64,000 bases of DNA from NCBI RefSeq assembly GCF_002150505.1, contig NZ_MSSV01000003.1, forward strand, positions 342,376 to 406,375, in the 5' to 3' direction. Under the pieces are notes generated by a model. The model searched no databases. It was not told the origin of the DNA and was given only the letters and a program-made list of their open reading frames with translations. This DNA comes from Algoriphagus ratkowskyi. GTDB lineage: Bacteria; Bacteroidota; Bacteroidia; Cytophagales; Cyclobacteriaceae. Shown piece after piece: positions 26,823-35,570 of the stretch. Numbering within the stretch: position 1 is the first letter of the stretch; each line of letters begins with the position of its first letter. The translations under genes were made by a program, and so were the position numbers.

Positions 26823-27024
26823 AGCGCTTAGATCTCACTAATTCAACCTCCTTGGTTATCTCTTCTAAAGTCGGTGGATTAATTGCTGCTTTTTTCCTAA
26901 GTCTTTTCACTACAGCCATAAAAGGGTCCTTCGAAGAATCAGCTATAGAAATGAGGTTCAAGTCCGCGAGTTCTCGCAGCAGTTTTTCAGCTTTAGGATT
27001 CAAAATTTCTACTTGATAAGTCAT
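26803..27024 (-). CDS. Putative antitoxin partner of the PIN toxin
   Basis: A 73-residue, charged, helical protein (AEKLLRELADLNLISIAD and KRLRKKAAINPPTLEEI) upstream of and overlapping the PIN toxin gene. It has no clear ribbon-helix-helix motif, but position, size and Lys/Glu-rich tail match the small antitoxins found with COG1569 toxins. Assigned by context. Confidence 0.75.
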   Translation of the reverse strand: MTYQVEILNPKAEKLLRELADLNLISIADSSKDPFMAVVKRLRKKAAINPPTLEEITKEVELVRSKRYAKGKA

Positions 27025-27031
27025 AGCATTT

Positions 27032-27039
27032 CAAATTTA
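27032..27039 (-). promoter_or_regulatory. Candidate -7 box TAAATTTG of the toxin-antitoxin pair
   Basis: An exact TAnnTTTG match on the minus strand, 7 nt before the antitoxin ATG, which would give a very short leader. Confidence 0.35.
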
Positions 27040-27125
27040 CAAAATTGCGACCAATTCTTAATTCAGGAATGTTTACCACTTGGCTTACAGCTTTTTATGC
27101 AGTTTATATTTTTTTGTAGAGCGTT

Positions 27126-27467
27126 TTATTTTATGATTTCGTCTAAAAATACTTCATTATAGAAATTGCCATTCCCAAATATAGATTGAGCCTTGTATAG
27201 AATTTCCTCAACGCTTTTTCATTCAGTTATGTTCTTTCCATAAAGGTCATCTGGTATAACATACGAATAGTTATAAACGCTATCAATTCCTTGGTCGGAG
27301 TCATTGTAAACTTCGTGATAGACAAGAGTGAATGAATATTTTTCAGGTCTAATTTATATCCATTTTGGTATTTCATGCTCGCCACTATTGCCAGTTCCTT
27401 AAAACTGTTCAATGTTTTTCCTTTTATTAAGTTGGGCTTTAATTTGAAATATGTCCAAATTTTTCAT
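27126..27467 (-). pseudogene. Decayed small gene with three in-frame stops
   Basis: The 512-bp gap 27025-27536 has no intact gene. On the minus strand one frame from an ATG at 27467 to a TAA at 27126-27128 is 114 codons long and shows protein-like composition (MKNLDIFQIKAQLNKRKN at the start, YSFTLVYHEVYNDSDQGIDS in the middle, IFGNGNFYNEVFLDEIIK at the end). It is broken by stops at codons 23, 38 and 83 with no frameshift. The longest alternative frame (61 codons) looks less protein-like. Family not recognised. Three stops is below the chance level for this base composition, but not decisively so. Confidence 0.35.
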
Positions 27468-27536
27468 TTAGTTATAAATGCTTTAGAACACATTTATTGA
27501 CGCTACTTCGGTCATTCGTCATCGGTCTTCCAGCTT

Positions 27537-28274
27537 TCACGAATTCCAGATCTCCCAAGAAGCCTCAGCCTGTAGAATTAGCATTTCGTGACCATTTTTG
27601 GTTTTGCCTCCAGCATCCAAACAAGCTTTCATCAACGTAGTCACCGGAGGATTATAGACCAAATCATACACAAAATGCGCAGCTGAAAACTGCTCTAAAG
27701 GAATAGCAGGAATACCTTCCTCATTTGGAAAAGTGCCAAGTGGAGTTGTATTGATAATCAAGTGATGATTCTTCATGATCTCAGGGTCTGAGGCCAGATC
27801 TTCATAGGTAATTTGATCCTCATCTTCTGAACGGGATACATTCAGGAAATCAATATCCAAATCTATCAAAGCCTGCTTAATGGCTTTAGATGCTCCTCCA
27901 GTTCCCAAAATCAAAGCTTTTGGCTTTACACCACCAAGCCAAGGAGAAAGTGAATTTTTGAATCCTATGTAATCAGTGTTATAACCTGTGCGAATTCCAT
28001 CCTGAATATGAATGCAATTTACCGCGCCGATTTCTTCACAAACTTCATCCAAATCATCCATCAAGGCAATTACATCTTCCTTGTGGGGGATAGTTACGTT
28101 GATACCTTCTATTTCTGGGTCATCGCTTAATATCTCTTCTAGATCACGTGCATTTGGAATATCATATAGCTCATAAGAACAGTCTGTTATTCCTTCTTTA
28201 TCAAATTTTTCAGAGAAAAATTTCTTCGAAAAAGAATGTGTAAGTGGATGTCCGATTAATCCGAATTTTCTCAT
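27537..28274 (-). CDS. aroE: Shikimate dehydrogenase
   Basis: NADPH-dependent reduction of 3-dehydroshikimate in aromatic amino-acid synthesis. GHPLTHSFSKKFF binds shikimate; the catalytic pair Lys65 (TIPHKED) and Asp101 (TGYNTDYIGF) is at the expected positions. The Rossmann region ALILGTGGASKA and the C-terminal NGHEMLILQA also fit. Length 245 aa is at the short end, close to other Bacteroidota enzymes. It lies next to the decayed gene and about 100 bp from the DUF368 gene, same strand. Confidence 0.95.
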   Translation of the reverse strand: MRKFGLIGHPLTHSFSKKFFSEKFDKEGITDCSYELYDIPNARDLEEILSDDPEIEGINVTIPHKEDVIALMDDLDEVCEEIGAVNCIHIQDGIRTGYNTDYIGFKNSLSPWLGGVKPKALILGTGGASKAIKQALIDLDIDFLNVSRSEDEDQITYEDLASDPEIMKNHHLIINTTPLGTFPNEEGIPAIPLEQFSAAHFVYDLVYNPPVTTLMKACLDAGGKTKNGHEMLILQAEASWEIWNS

Positions 28275-28376
28275 CTGTTTATTAATTGATTTTCAAAATT
28301 CATCCAGATAGCAATCGGGAGGATTCTGGCATATTGGAAATTCATCACACGTTGTGACGTTTAATTTGTAATCGTT

Positions 28377-29312
28377 TTATGCTTTTTTTAAATATACTGC
28401 TAAGCGCTCTATTCCAATTACTAACAATATTCCAAAAGCAAAGGCCGCAAAAGCCAGCATCAATTTTGGTTCGAAACCAGTTTGCTCCAAATAAGCAGAA
28501 GGAAGAAGATTTTCAGTCAAAAATGGTTTTTCCTCTCCGCTGGAAGACTTGCGGTAAGCTGTGACAATCTTCCAAGGCCAGAGTTTATTTATGGAACCTA
28601 ACATAAAACCTGAGAGTAGCCCAATAGTAATAGAATAATACCGCTTTAATAACCAAGAGATCACCCTACTAAACGATAAAAGTCCAACTATACAACCTAA
28701 TGCAAATACTGCTAAGGTGACAAAATTACGTTCAGAAACTGCATTCAGGATAGGTTCATATTTACCTAAAATCAGAAGAATAAAACTTCCACTTATACCC
28801 GGCAGAATCATCGCGCAAATTGCAATCGCTCCGGCTACAAAGGTAAACCAAAGTGCATCTGGACTGTTAGATGGTGGCAAATCAGTAATCCAATAAGCGA
28901 TGATAATTCCGAAAATAAGTGCGATTATTACTCCTATACTCCACTTTTTGATATCCTTCAGAATCAAAAATGCACTCACCAATATCAATCCGCAGAAAAA
29001 AGACCAAAGTGGAATAGGATGCTCGTCCATCATGTAGGTGATGACCTTGGAAAGGGAGAAAATACTCGTCATAATCCCAAGGAAAAGACTAAGTAAAAAC
29101 GCGCCATTCACTGCCTGAAAGAATGCCTTGAACTCAAACTTGAACAAAAGTTTAAGGTTTTCACCATTGAAGGAATTGATACTTTGAAGGAGCTCTTCGT
29201 AGATACCCGTGATCAACGCAATAGAGCCGCCTGAAACTCCTGGTACAATATCCGCCGCACCCATTCCCATACCTTTTAGGTAAGTGAAAATATATTTCCT
29301 GATAGAATCCAT
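28377..29312 (-). CDS. DUF368 membrane protein
   Basis: An inner-membrane protein of about 311 residues with roughly nine hydrophobic segments. The N-terminal GMGAADIVPGVSGGSIALI and the internal CAMILPGISGSFILLILGKY are the two repeated proline/glycine loops of DUF368 proteins; some members are linked to undecaprenyl-phosphate recycling, but that is an inference here. The start is placed at the ATG at 29312 because the next upstream ATG (29345) lies inside the comA terminator hairpin, and a -7 box ends 3 nt before 29312. Confidence 0.9.
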   Translation of the reverse strand: MDSIRKYIFTYLKGMGMGAADIVPGVSGGSIALITGIYEELLQSINSFNGENLKLLFKFEFKAFFQAVNGAFLLSLFLGIMTSIFSLSKVITYMMDEHPIPLWSFFCGLILVSAFLILKDIKKWSIGVIIALIFGIIIAYWITDLPPSNSPDALWFTFVAGAIAICAMILPGISGSFILLILGKYEPILNAVSERNFVTLAVFALGCIVGLLSFSRVISWLLKRYYSITIGLLSGFMLGSINKLWPWKIVTAYRKSSSGEEKPFLTENLLPSAYLEQTGFEPKLMLAFAAFAFGILLVIGIERLAVYLKKA

Positions 29313-29315
29313 GGT

Positions 29316-29323
29316 CAAAAATA
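29316..29323 (-). promoter_or_regulatory. Candidate -7 box TATTTTTG of the DUF368 gene
   Basis: An exact TAnnTTTG on the minus strand, 3 nt before the ATG at 29312. It is also the U-tract of the upstream terminator, so the element serves two purposes. Confidence 0.4.
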
Positions 29324-29324
29324 A

Positions 29325-29352
29325 AGGCTGATTGGAATAATCCAACCAGCCT
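29325..29352 (-). terminator. Terminator of the comA-like gene
   Basis: A 12-bp stem with one mismatch (AGGCTGGTTGGA against its partner) and a 4-nt loop, followed on the minus strand by TTTATTTTT. It begins 18 bp after the comA stop and lies between comA and the DUF368 gene. Confidence 0.8.
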
Positions 29353-29370
29353 GTAATGAGTTGTGTTGTG

Positions 29371-30141
29371 TTACAATTTAATTTCTCCCAAAAAGTGGTC
29401 GAATGTATCGCCTCTTAAGCCTAATCGGATAGTCTCCAAAGGAATTATTTCAGAAGGACTAATATTACCAAGATTCACATTAGCACCGATCAGCTTGATA
29501 AACCACACTTGCTGAGATTTGATAGGAGCTTCCCAAATAATTCTTTCTTCGGGAATCTGAGTGAGAATTTCTTCAACAAGTCCCTGTCTTACTTCTCCAG
29601 AATCTCTAAAAAGTCCCACATTTCCACCTTCTCTAGCTTCTCCGATTACTTTCCAAGCACCAGCATCCAGTTCTTTCCGCATCTGCTCAATCCACTTGTA
29701 TGGAGGAATGATCTTCGCAGCATCTTTAGATCCAACTTCAGAAAGCACCGTTACTTGCTTAGCTAGTGTAGTGATGTATTCACATTTCTTATCGTGATTC
29801 AATGAAATAGAACCATCTGACACCTCAGCGAAAGAAAGGTCATATTTATCCAAAAGTTTTCTGTAATCGTCAAATTGACCTCTTACAAGAAAAGCTTCGA
29901 AAAGTGTCCCTCCCAAATAAACAGGGATACCCGCTGCTTTGTAAATAGCTAGCTTTTCATTTAAATTTTTGGTCACATAGGAAGTAGCCCATCCTAGCTT
30001 CACGATATCTACAAAGTCAGAACAACTTTCTACAAAATCTTCTGTGGCACGTAGGCTTAGGCCTTTGTCCATGGCCATGGTAAATCCCGTGGTTCGTGGC
30101 TTGTCAGTACGAACGGGGATATTATTCAGCTCATAATTCAT
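29371..30141 (-). CDS. ComA-like phosphosulfolactate synthase
   Basis: A 256-residue TIM-barrel protein of the ComA family, which adds sulfite to phosphoenolpyruvate to make phosphosulfolactate. Matching segments are KPRTTGFTMAMDKGLSLR, DIVKLGWATSYV, PVYLGGTLFEAF, SFAEVSDGSISL and EVGSKDAAKI. The start at the internal ATG (30141) matches the family N-terminus; an upstream ATG at 30192 would overlap the TPR gene by 35 bp. Archaea use it for coenzyme M; in Bacteroidota it might supply sulfonates, for example toward capnine-type sulfonolipids, which is an inference. No other sulfonate gene is nearby. Confidence 0.85.
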   Translation of the reverse strand: MNYELNNIPVRTDKPRTTGFTMAMDKGLSLRATEDFVESCSDFVDIVKLGWATSYVTKNLNEKLAIYKAAGIPVYLGGTLFEAFLVRGQFDDYRKLLDKYDLSFAEVSDGSISLNHDKKCEYITTLAKQVTVLSEVGSKDAAKIIPPYKWIEQMRKELDAGAWKVIGEAREGGNVGLFRDSGEVRQGLVEEILTQIPEERIIWEAPIKSQQVWFIKLIGANVNLGNISPSEIIPLETIRLGLRGDTFDHFLGEIKL

Positions 30142-30157
30142 TAGCGAGGTTTTAATG

Positions 30158-31573
30158 TTAAGAATCGAGATTTTCGGTTCGATATTGTGCAATAATCTTG
30201 TACAATGCCTTTTGCTTTTTAAGCTCTGGCATCAACTCATACATGAGAGTATGCTTTTCAAAGTCCAAAGTTAACCCATTTTCCAAAATTGAAAACGCCT
30301 CTTTGTAATTGCCCATCTTGATAAGGTAAACAACCAACCGATAATAAAGCTCTGATTCTTCTGGTAATTCCTCAATTCCTTCCTTAGTGACATCAATTGC
30401 CTCTTCGAAACGATTCTGTTCAAAATAGATAAGTGCCAGATTTACATAGGTTTCCAAAATACCTGGTTCCAAATTGATCGCTTCTTCGTATGCTTCGGAG
30501 CTAGCCTGCATGTTGCCAAGATTAAATTCAGCATCTGCAAGTCCTACCCAATAATTAGAATTTTCTTTTGTGAGATTTAACGCTTTTTTGAAATAATGTA
30601 TAGCTTCAAAGAACTTTTCCTTCTTTAACATACACATTCCTAAGCCAAACCAAGCGTCATCGTACTCTTCATCAAACTTTGCAGATTTCTTAAAGTATTT
30701 GAACGCATCATCAATTTTTTCCAACTTCTCATAGGCAGCACCCATGTAGCAGCAATTCTCCGCATTTGCCCCTTCACAATTAATAGTATTTTGGTAGGCT
30801 TCCAACGCTAGCTCGTACTGCTGCGTGTTCATCAACGCATTGCCGAGATTGAAATAGGCAGAAGCAAACGCATCATCAATCAAGATGGCATAGTCATACG
30901 CTTTAATTGCCTCTTCAAATCTACCTAGCCGGTTATAAACGACGCCCAAATTATACCAGGCACCTGCACTATACGGATCTTGGTCAATGAATTCTTGATA
31001 GAAATCAAGAATCTCGTCAAATGAGCCCTCTTCCTCAGTGATCATTGCCAACTGAAAAAGCGCGTCTTCGTGGTTGATGCGATTCTTTACAGCTTCTTTG
31101 AAATAGTAACTTGCTTTTTCATTGTTGTTCTGGACACGATACAAGTTGCCCAAGGAATATAAAACCTCAGCCTTATCTTCTGCTAGAGGCAGAAAATTCT
31201 CCAATAATTCTATCCCTTCCAGTGGTGTCCCTCCCAAAATATGCGCATTTGCCAATGCAAGAATGATTTCTTCGTTGTTAGGGGAAATGTTATTGATGTT
31301 TTCCAAGATGCCTAGGCCTTCCTCCAATTCATCATTGAAAATCAAGCATTGTGCTTGCAGCAGCTTGATTTCCACTGAGAACGGAAAACGTTCTAATGAA
31401 AACTCAGCAGCACGTAGTGCCTTCAGAAACTTCTGTTGATCAAAGTAAAATCTGATGATATCTTCCAATTCTTCCTCTTCGAAATAAAGGTCCAGATTGG
31501 ATTGCAGGGAATTTTCAAATCGCTCTACCAGCTTCTTGTCATTTTCCCAATCGTGATCGTGATCTCCGGTCAT
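30158..31573 (-). CDS. Cytoplasmic tetratricopeptide-repeat protein
   Basis: A 471-residue TPR protein without signal peptide, built of about ten 34-residue repeats from roughly residue 60 to 450 (clear examples are AWYNLGVVYNRLGRFEEAIK and AYFNLGNALMNTQQYELALE). The surface is very acidic. It should act as a scaffold; the partner is unknown. It lies 16 bp upstream of comA and is likely co-transcribed with it. Confidence 0.9.
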   Translation of the reverse strand: MTGDHDHDWENDKKLVERFENSLQSNLDLYFEEEELEDIIRFYFDQQKFLKALRAAEFSLERFPFSVEIKLLQAQCLIFNDELEEGLGILENINNISPNNEEIILALANAHILGGTPLEGIELLENFLPLAEDKAEVLYSLGNLYRVQNNNEKASYYFKEAVKNRINHEDALFQLAMITEEEGSFDEILDFYQEFIDQDPYSAGAWYNLGVVYNRLGRFEEAIKAYDYAILIDDAFASAYFNLGNALMNTQQYELALEAYQNTINCEGANAENCCYMGAAYEKLEKIDDAFKYFKKSAKFDEEYDDAWFGLGMCMLKKEKFFEAIHYFKKALNLTKENSNYWVGLADAEFNLGNMQASSEAYEEAINLEPGILETYVNLALIYFEQNRFEEAIDVTKEGIEELPEESELYYRLVVYLIKMGNYKEAFSILENGLTLDFEKHTLMYELMPELKKQKALYKIIAQYRTENLDS

Positions 31574-31717
31574 TAGGATACGTTATGGTTAATTTAAGTT
31601 ACCAATAAAATTGGTCTCTCAAAATCTCGATTTGTTAAAATTTTTTCCTCATTCAGAGAACATAATTATCTCTGATCTGGGGACTTGGTGAAGAAACGAT
31701 TGAGATCAAAAATAAGT

Positions 31718-32671
31718 TTACTTTGACCAGTCTAAGGTTTCCTCTAAGCTATGATAACTACTATTTAGCAATTTGTTGACTTTGGAATTATCGAAATACA
31801 CTTTTTGCTGTGAAATCATCGCAGTTTTAGTATTCAGAGGGTTTTTGCTCAATCCTAATTTTCTCAAAATCGTATTCAAAAACACTACTGTTTTCAACAT
31901 AATTGGGCTAACTGCTTTTGAAGGCGCTTTCTTCCCAAAGGAGACTGCCATTTTCTCAAAGAATTCCTTGTAAGAAATGCTCTCATTGTTCAAAATAAAA
32001 CGTTCTCCCCAGGCTTCTTTTTCTACCAATTCTCTGACCTGCTTAGCCGCATCACGTACGTCAATGTAATTCAGATCGCCTTTAGGATAATAGGAATTTT
32101 CTTCAATCACATAGTGATAAATGTCCGTAGAACTTCGATCATCATCGACTTTACCCAATAGAATTGATGGATTCACCACGATCAAATCCAAGCCTTCCTG
32201 TTCTCCTCTCCATGCTTCTAGTTCGGCTAAATATTTAGAAATGCCATAGTCAGTATTCAAGGGTGATTCCGTCCATTTGAAATTCTCATCGAGCTGTGTC
32301 AACTCAGGGCTTCTTCCTATCGCAGATACAGAACTGATATGCACGAGTTTTTTCACCCCTGTATTCAGCATCGCATTTACTAGATTTGTCGTGCCCTCCA
32401 CATTATCACGGTGCAAACTATCCTTTTCACTTGCCGCAAAAGAAACTTTGCCAGCTGCATGAATCACTAAATCAATATCTTCCAAGGCGTTTTCCAAGGA
32501 TTCCATGTCAGAAAGCTCGCCTTCATACCAAGTAATAGGAAAAGCATTTCCTGCCAGCAATCGCAGCGATGAATTTGTTCTCCGAAAACCATGAATCTCG
32601 CCAAGTGAAGCAAATTCTTTAGCCAGATAGCTTCCAAATAATCCTGTAATCCCTGTAATGAGAATATTCAT
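31718..32671 (-). CDS. NAD-dependent epimerase/dehydratase (extended SDR)
   Basis: A 317-residue extended short-chain dehydrogenase. The cofactor motif TGITGLFGSYLAKEFASLG (residues 6-24), the HAAGKVSF segment, HISSVSAIG and the catalytic YGISK (Tyr-x-x-x-Lys) are present. Substrate is likely a nucleotide-sugar or dihydroflavonol-like compound; not determinable. It follows the CpsB-type phosphatase gene by 16 bp, suggesting an rfbC - cpsB - epimerase group for surface polysaccharide. Confidence 0.88.
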   Translation of the reverse strand: MNILITGITGLFGSYLAKEFASLGEIHGFRRTNSSLRLLAGNAFPITWYEGELSDMESLENALEDIDLVIHAAGKVSFAASEKDSLHRDNVEGTTNLVNAMLNTGVKKLVHISSVSAIGRSPELTQLDENFKWTESPLNTDYGISKYLAELEAWRGEQEGLDLIVVNPSILLGKVDDDRSSTDIYHYVIEENSYYPKGDLNYIDVRDAAKQVRELVEKEAWGERFILNNESISYKEFFEKMAVSFGKKAPSKAVSPIMLKTVVFLNTILRKLGLSKNPLNTKTAMISQQKVYFDNSKVNKLLNSSYHSLEETLDWSK

Positions 32672-32687
32672 TGGCTTACTCCGAGAC

Positions 32688-33434
32688 TTAAAGAGAAGAA
32701 TTGAGAAGATCTAGTTGTTTGATTTTACTGAACAATTTTGACTTGGGCAAAGTCTCCATCATATCTAAATAACGTGGATTGTGACAGTCAGTGCCAAAAA
32801 ATCTAACTAAACCTTTTTCCACTAGCATTTCTCCAAAATCCTTAATAGGCTTGGAATAGAAGCCAGTTAGGGATAATAAGTTTAGTTGAAACAGCATATT
32901 TCTGTCTGTCAGATCCTGAAGCAATCCCTTATCGGAAATGAGGTATTGATAGCGCTCAGGATGTGCCAAAATCGGTTTATATCCAGCCATTTCCAATTGG
33001 AAAATAGTCTCCAAAAGCATCTGTGGCTTATTGATAAAACTTGTCTCTACCAAGATGTAGTTATCACCGAAAGTGAGTACTTCTTCGCCATTTTTAATTT
33101 TATCTAAGAAAATTTCATCCATGTAATACTCCGCCGCGGCCTCAATTTCTATCGGAATCTCTTCTTTTTTGACGGCTCGGCGAAGATCTTCAAGCCCCAT
33201 CTTTATGATTTCAGGTGTGTTACGATAATACTCCGACATGATGTGCGGAGTAGTAATAATTTTTCGCAAGCCATAATCAGAAAGTCTCTTCACCAGAAGA
33301 AGGGACTCTTCCATAGTACTGGATCCGTCGTCGATCCCTGGGATCAAGTGTGAATGCATATCCACCTCTAACCAACTAAGGTCAAGGTCTTCATATACTT
33401 CCGGTTTTTTCTTAAACAGATCCAAAAATCCCAT
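32688..33434 (-). CDS. CpsB/CapC-type tyrosine-protein phosphatase (PHP fold)
   Basis: A 248-residue metal-dependent phosphatase of the PHP superfamily. Metal-binding motifs are DMHSHLIPGIDDGSS, TTPHIMSEYYRNTPE, AHPERY and FGTDCHN. Such enzymes dephosphorylate the BY-kinases that control capsule export. Its ATG overlaps the rfbC stop by one base (TAATG), so the two are translationally coupled. No BY-kinase is visible in the window. Confidence 0.9.
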   Translation of the reverse strand: MGFLDLFKKKPEVYEDLDLSWLEVDMHSHLIPGIDDGSSTMEESLLLVKRLSDYGLRKIITTPHIMSEYYRNTPEIIKMGLEDLRRAVKKEEIPIEIEAAAEYYMDEIFLDKIKNGEEVLTFGDNYILVETSFINKPQMLLETIFQLEMAGYKPILAHPERYQYLISDKGLLQDLTDRNMLFQLNLLSLTGFYSKPIKDFGEMLVEKGLVRFFGTDCHNPRYLDMMETLPKSKLFSKIKQLDLLNSSL

Positions 33435-33985
33435 TATAATCCTCCTTCACTACTACGAAATTCTTCCAATGTAGGCCAAACGGCATCTTTCTCAGAAGTA
33501 ATTGGCTCATCTATCTGCCAGTCTATAGCTAATGCTGGATCATTCCAAAGAATTCCACCTTCACTTTCTTTATGATAATAATTAGAGCATTTATAGGCAA
33601 AAACTGAATCTTCCAATACAGAAAATCCATGTGCAAATCCCGTAGGAACGTACATCAAGTTATTTCTTTGGGCATCAAGAATTGTAGAATAAATTTCCCC
33701 AAAGGTCGGTGAGTCTCTCCTCAAATCTACCACTACATCCAATACTCTCCCCTGTATCACTCGAACCAATTTTGCCTGAGCAAATTCACCCTTCTGGAAA
33801 TGCAATCCACGGACAGTCCGTTTCTGAGAGTAACTCTGATTGTCTTGGACCCATCCATGAGTAACACCTTCAGATTGTAACCAATCCTCCCGATAAGATT
33901 CAAAGAAATATCCTCTTTGATCTTCAAAAATTCTTGGAAATATCTCTAAAACACCAATTAGAGGTGCTTTTATAATTTGAGCCAT
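33434..33985 (-). CDS. rfbC: dTDP-4-dehydrorhamnose 3,5-epimerase
   Basis: Cupin-fold enzyme in dTDP-L-rhamnose synthesis. The catalytic His62 lies in TVRGLHFQKGEFAQAKLVRV; GRVLDVVVDLRRDSPTFG, YVPTGFAHGFSVLED and YKCSNYYHKESEGG are typical. Length 183 aa is normal. First gene of a three-gene unit with the CpsB-type phosphatase and epimerase. rfbA, rfbB and rfbD are not in the window. Confidence 0.95.
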   Translation of the reverse strand: MAQIIKAPLIGVLEIFPRIFEDQRGYFFESYREDWLQSEGVTHGWVQDNQSYSQKRTVRGLHFQKGEFAQAKLVRVIQGRVLDVVVDLRRDSPTFGEIYSTILDAQRNNLMYVPTGFAHGFSVLEDSVFAYKCSNYYHKESEGGILWNDPALAIDWQIDEPITSEKDAVWPTLEEFRSSEGGL

Positions 33986-34186
33986 GGCGTATATAGAGTT
34001 AAGCTTTAAAGGACAAAATAACCACGCCTCAAAACACTATCCTAATCAATTCTAAGGAAATATGAAGAACTTTAAGGTATGCTAGCCCACAATTTGAAAA
34101 AAACTATGTAGTAAACTAGCATTTCTAAGTAAATAGGAAACTAAATTTTAACTTTTTGCATTGTTTTGACTTAGCATAAAATCTTT

Positions 34187-35437
34187 ATGAGTAAACATAC
34201 CCGCAAACTTTCAAAACTTCACGAAACAGCTGTAAAGGAAAAAACTGCCATTTTAGTAAGTGTAGTTCGTCAGTACCAAACTGATCAGCAGACAGAAGAA
34301 TATCTAGATGAACTCGCATTTCTGACAGAGACTTTGGGCGCTAAGACTGTGCATCGCTTTACCCAGAAAATGGAAAAGCCAGATATAAAAACTTTCGTGG
34401 GCTCAGGAAAACTAATCGAGATTCAGGCGTATATCAAGCATTTTGAAGTGGATATTGTCATCTTCGACGATGATCTTTCTCCATCTCAAATGAGAAACTT
34501 GGAGAATGAATTGAATGTAACCATTTACGATAGATCGCTGCTTATACTAGATATTTTCTTACAAAGAGCACAAACTGCCCAAGCAAAAACTCAGGTAGAG
34601 CTTGCCAGATTCCAATATTTACTTCCGCGACTGACTAATCTATGGACTCACTTGGAGCGGCAGCGTGGTGGCACAACTACCCGTGGTGGAGCCGGTGAAA
34701 AGGAAATAGAAACAGATAAGCGAGATATTAGAGCTCGAATCACTCTTCTTAAAGAGAAGCTTCGGGAGATCGAAAAACAGAGTGAAACCCAGCGGAAAGG
34801 TAGAGAAGGAATCGTCCGTGTTGCTGTAGTAGGTTATACGAATGTGGGCAAAAGCACACTGATGAACCTGATTACTAAAACAAATATTTTGGCGGAGAAT
34901 AAGCTTTTTGCAACAGTAGACTCTACCGTCCGAAAAGTCGTGCTAGAAAATGTACCATTCTTACTTTCTGATACGGTAGGTTTCATTCGAAAGCTTCCGA
35001 CTCACCTTATTGCAGCGTTTAAATCTACACTAGATGAGATTCGCGAGGCAGATCTGCTTGTTCATGTTGTTGATATTTCGCATGCTCACTTCGAAGATCA
35101 TATAGCTGTAGTCACCGAGACCTTGAACGAAATCAAAGCTGGAGACAAGCCAATCTTACTCGTCTTCAACAAAATAGACTTGGTAGAAACTATGCCTTCT
35201 GAAGCTGAAAGCATGAAAATGACCGAGCTAGAACTTGAAGAAGCTAATTATCTCGACTTCGAATCTTTAGCTGATGCATATCAAAAGAAAACTGGAATTC
35301 CTCCGGTTTTTATGGCAGCAGTGAACGGACTTCATGTCCATGAGTTTCGTGAATCTTTGCTCTCAGAGGTAAAAAAGTTACATCGTAAAATGTACCCGAA
35401 TTATTTGGAAGATGAAACTTTCACAATAGAAGACTAA
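34187..35437 (+). CDS. hflX: Ribosome-associated GTPase HflX
   Basis: A 416-residue GTPase that splits stalled 70S ribosomes under stress. The N-terminal HflX domain (about 20-200, with DDDLSPSQMRNLE and ARFQYLLPRLTNLWTHLERQ) precedes the G domain: P-loop GYTNVGKST at 216-224, switch region DTVGFIRKLP, and NKID as G4. Length and layout match. Divergent from rfbC; followed by a strong terminator. Confidence 0.96.
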   Translation: MSKHTRKLSKLHETAVKEKTAILVSVVRQYQTDQQTEEYLDELAFLTETLGAKTVHRFTQKMEKPDIKTFVGSGKLIEIQAYIKHFEVDIVIFDDDLSPSQMRNLENELNVTIYDRSLLILDIFLQRAQTAQAKTQVELARFQYLLPRLTNLWTHLERQRGGTTTRGGAGEKEIETDKRDIRARITLLKEKLREIEKQSETQRKGREGIVRVAVVGYTNVGKSTLMNLITKTNILAENKLFATVDSTVRKVVLENVPFLLSDTVGFIRKLPTHLIAAFKSTLDEIREADLLVHVVDISHAHFEDHIAVVTETLNEIKAGDKPILLVFNKIDLVETMPSEAESMKMTELELEEANYLDFESLADAYQKKTGIPPVFMAAVNGLHVHEFRESLLSEVKKLHRKMYPNYLEDETFTIED

Positions 35438-35447
35438 AACAATCCAT

Positions 35448-35480
35448 AGGCTACCAATAAAAATGGTAGCCTTTTATTTT
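35448..35480 (+). terminator. Terminator of hflX
   Basis: A 9-bp perfect stem (AGGCTACCA / TGGTAGCCT, loop ATAAAAA) followed by TTTATTTT, 11 bp after the stop. Confidence 0.85.
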
Positions 35481-35570
35481 ATGTTCTAAACATTATTCTT
35501 TTACTTTCTTAACCTTAAAGGCTATCCACACTTAATGTAGTGTATATCTACCTCAGCATATCCAATCAAA

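Noticed and set aside
27227..27412. 61-codon frame on the minus strand
   Set aside because: It overlaps, in another frame, the more protein-like 114-codon decayed frame; its composition is hydrophobic-random and it has no family resemblance.
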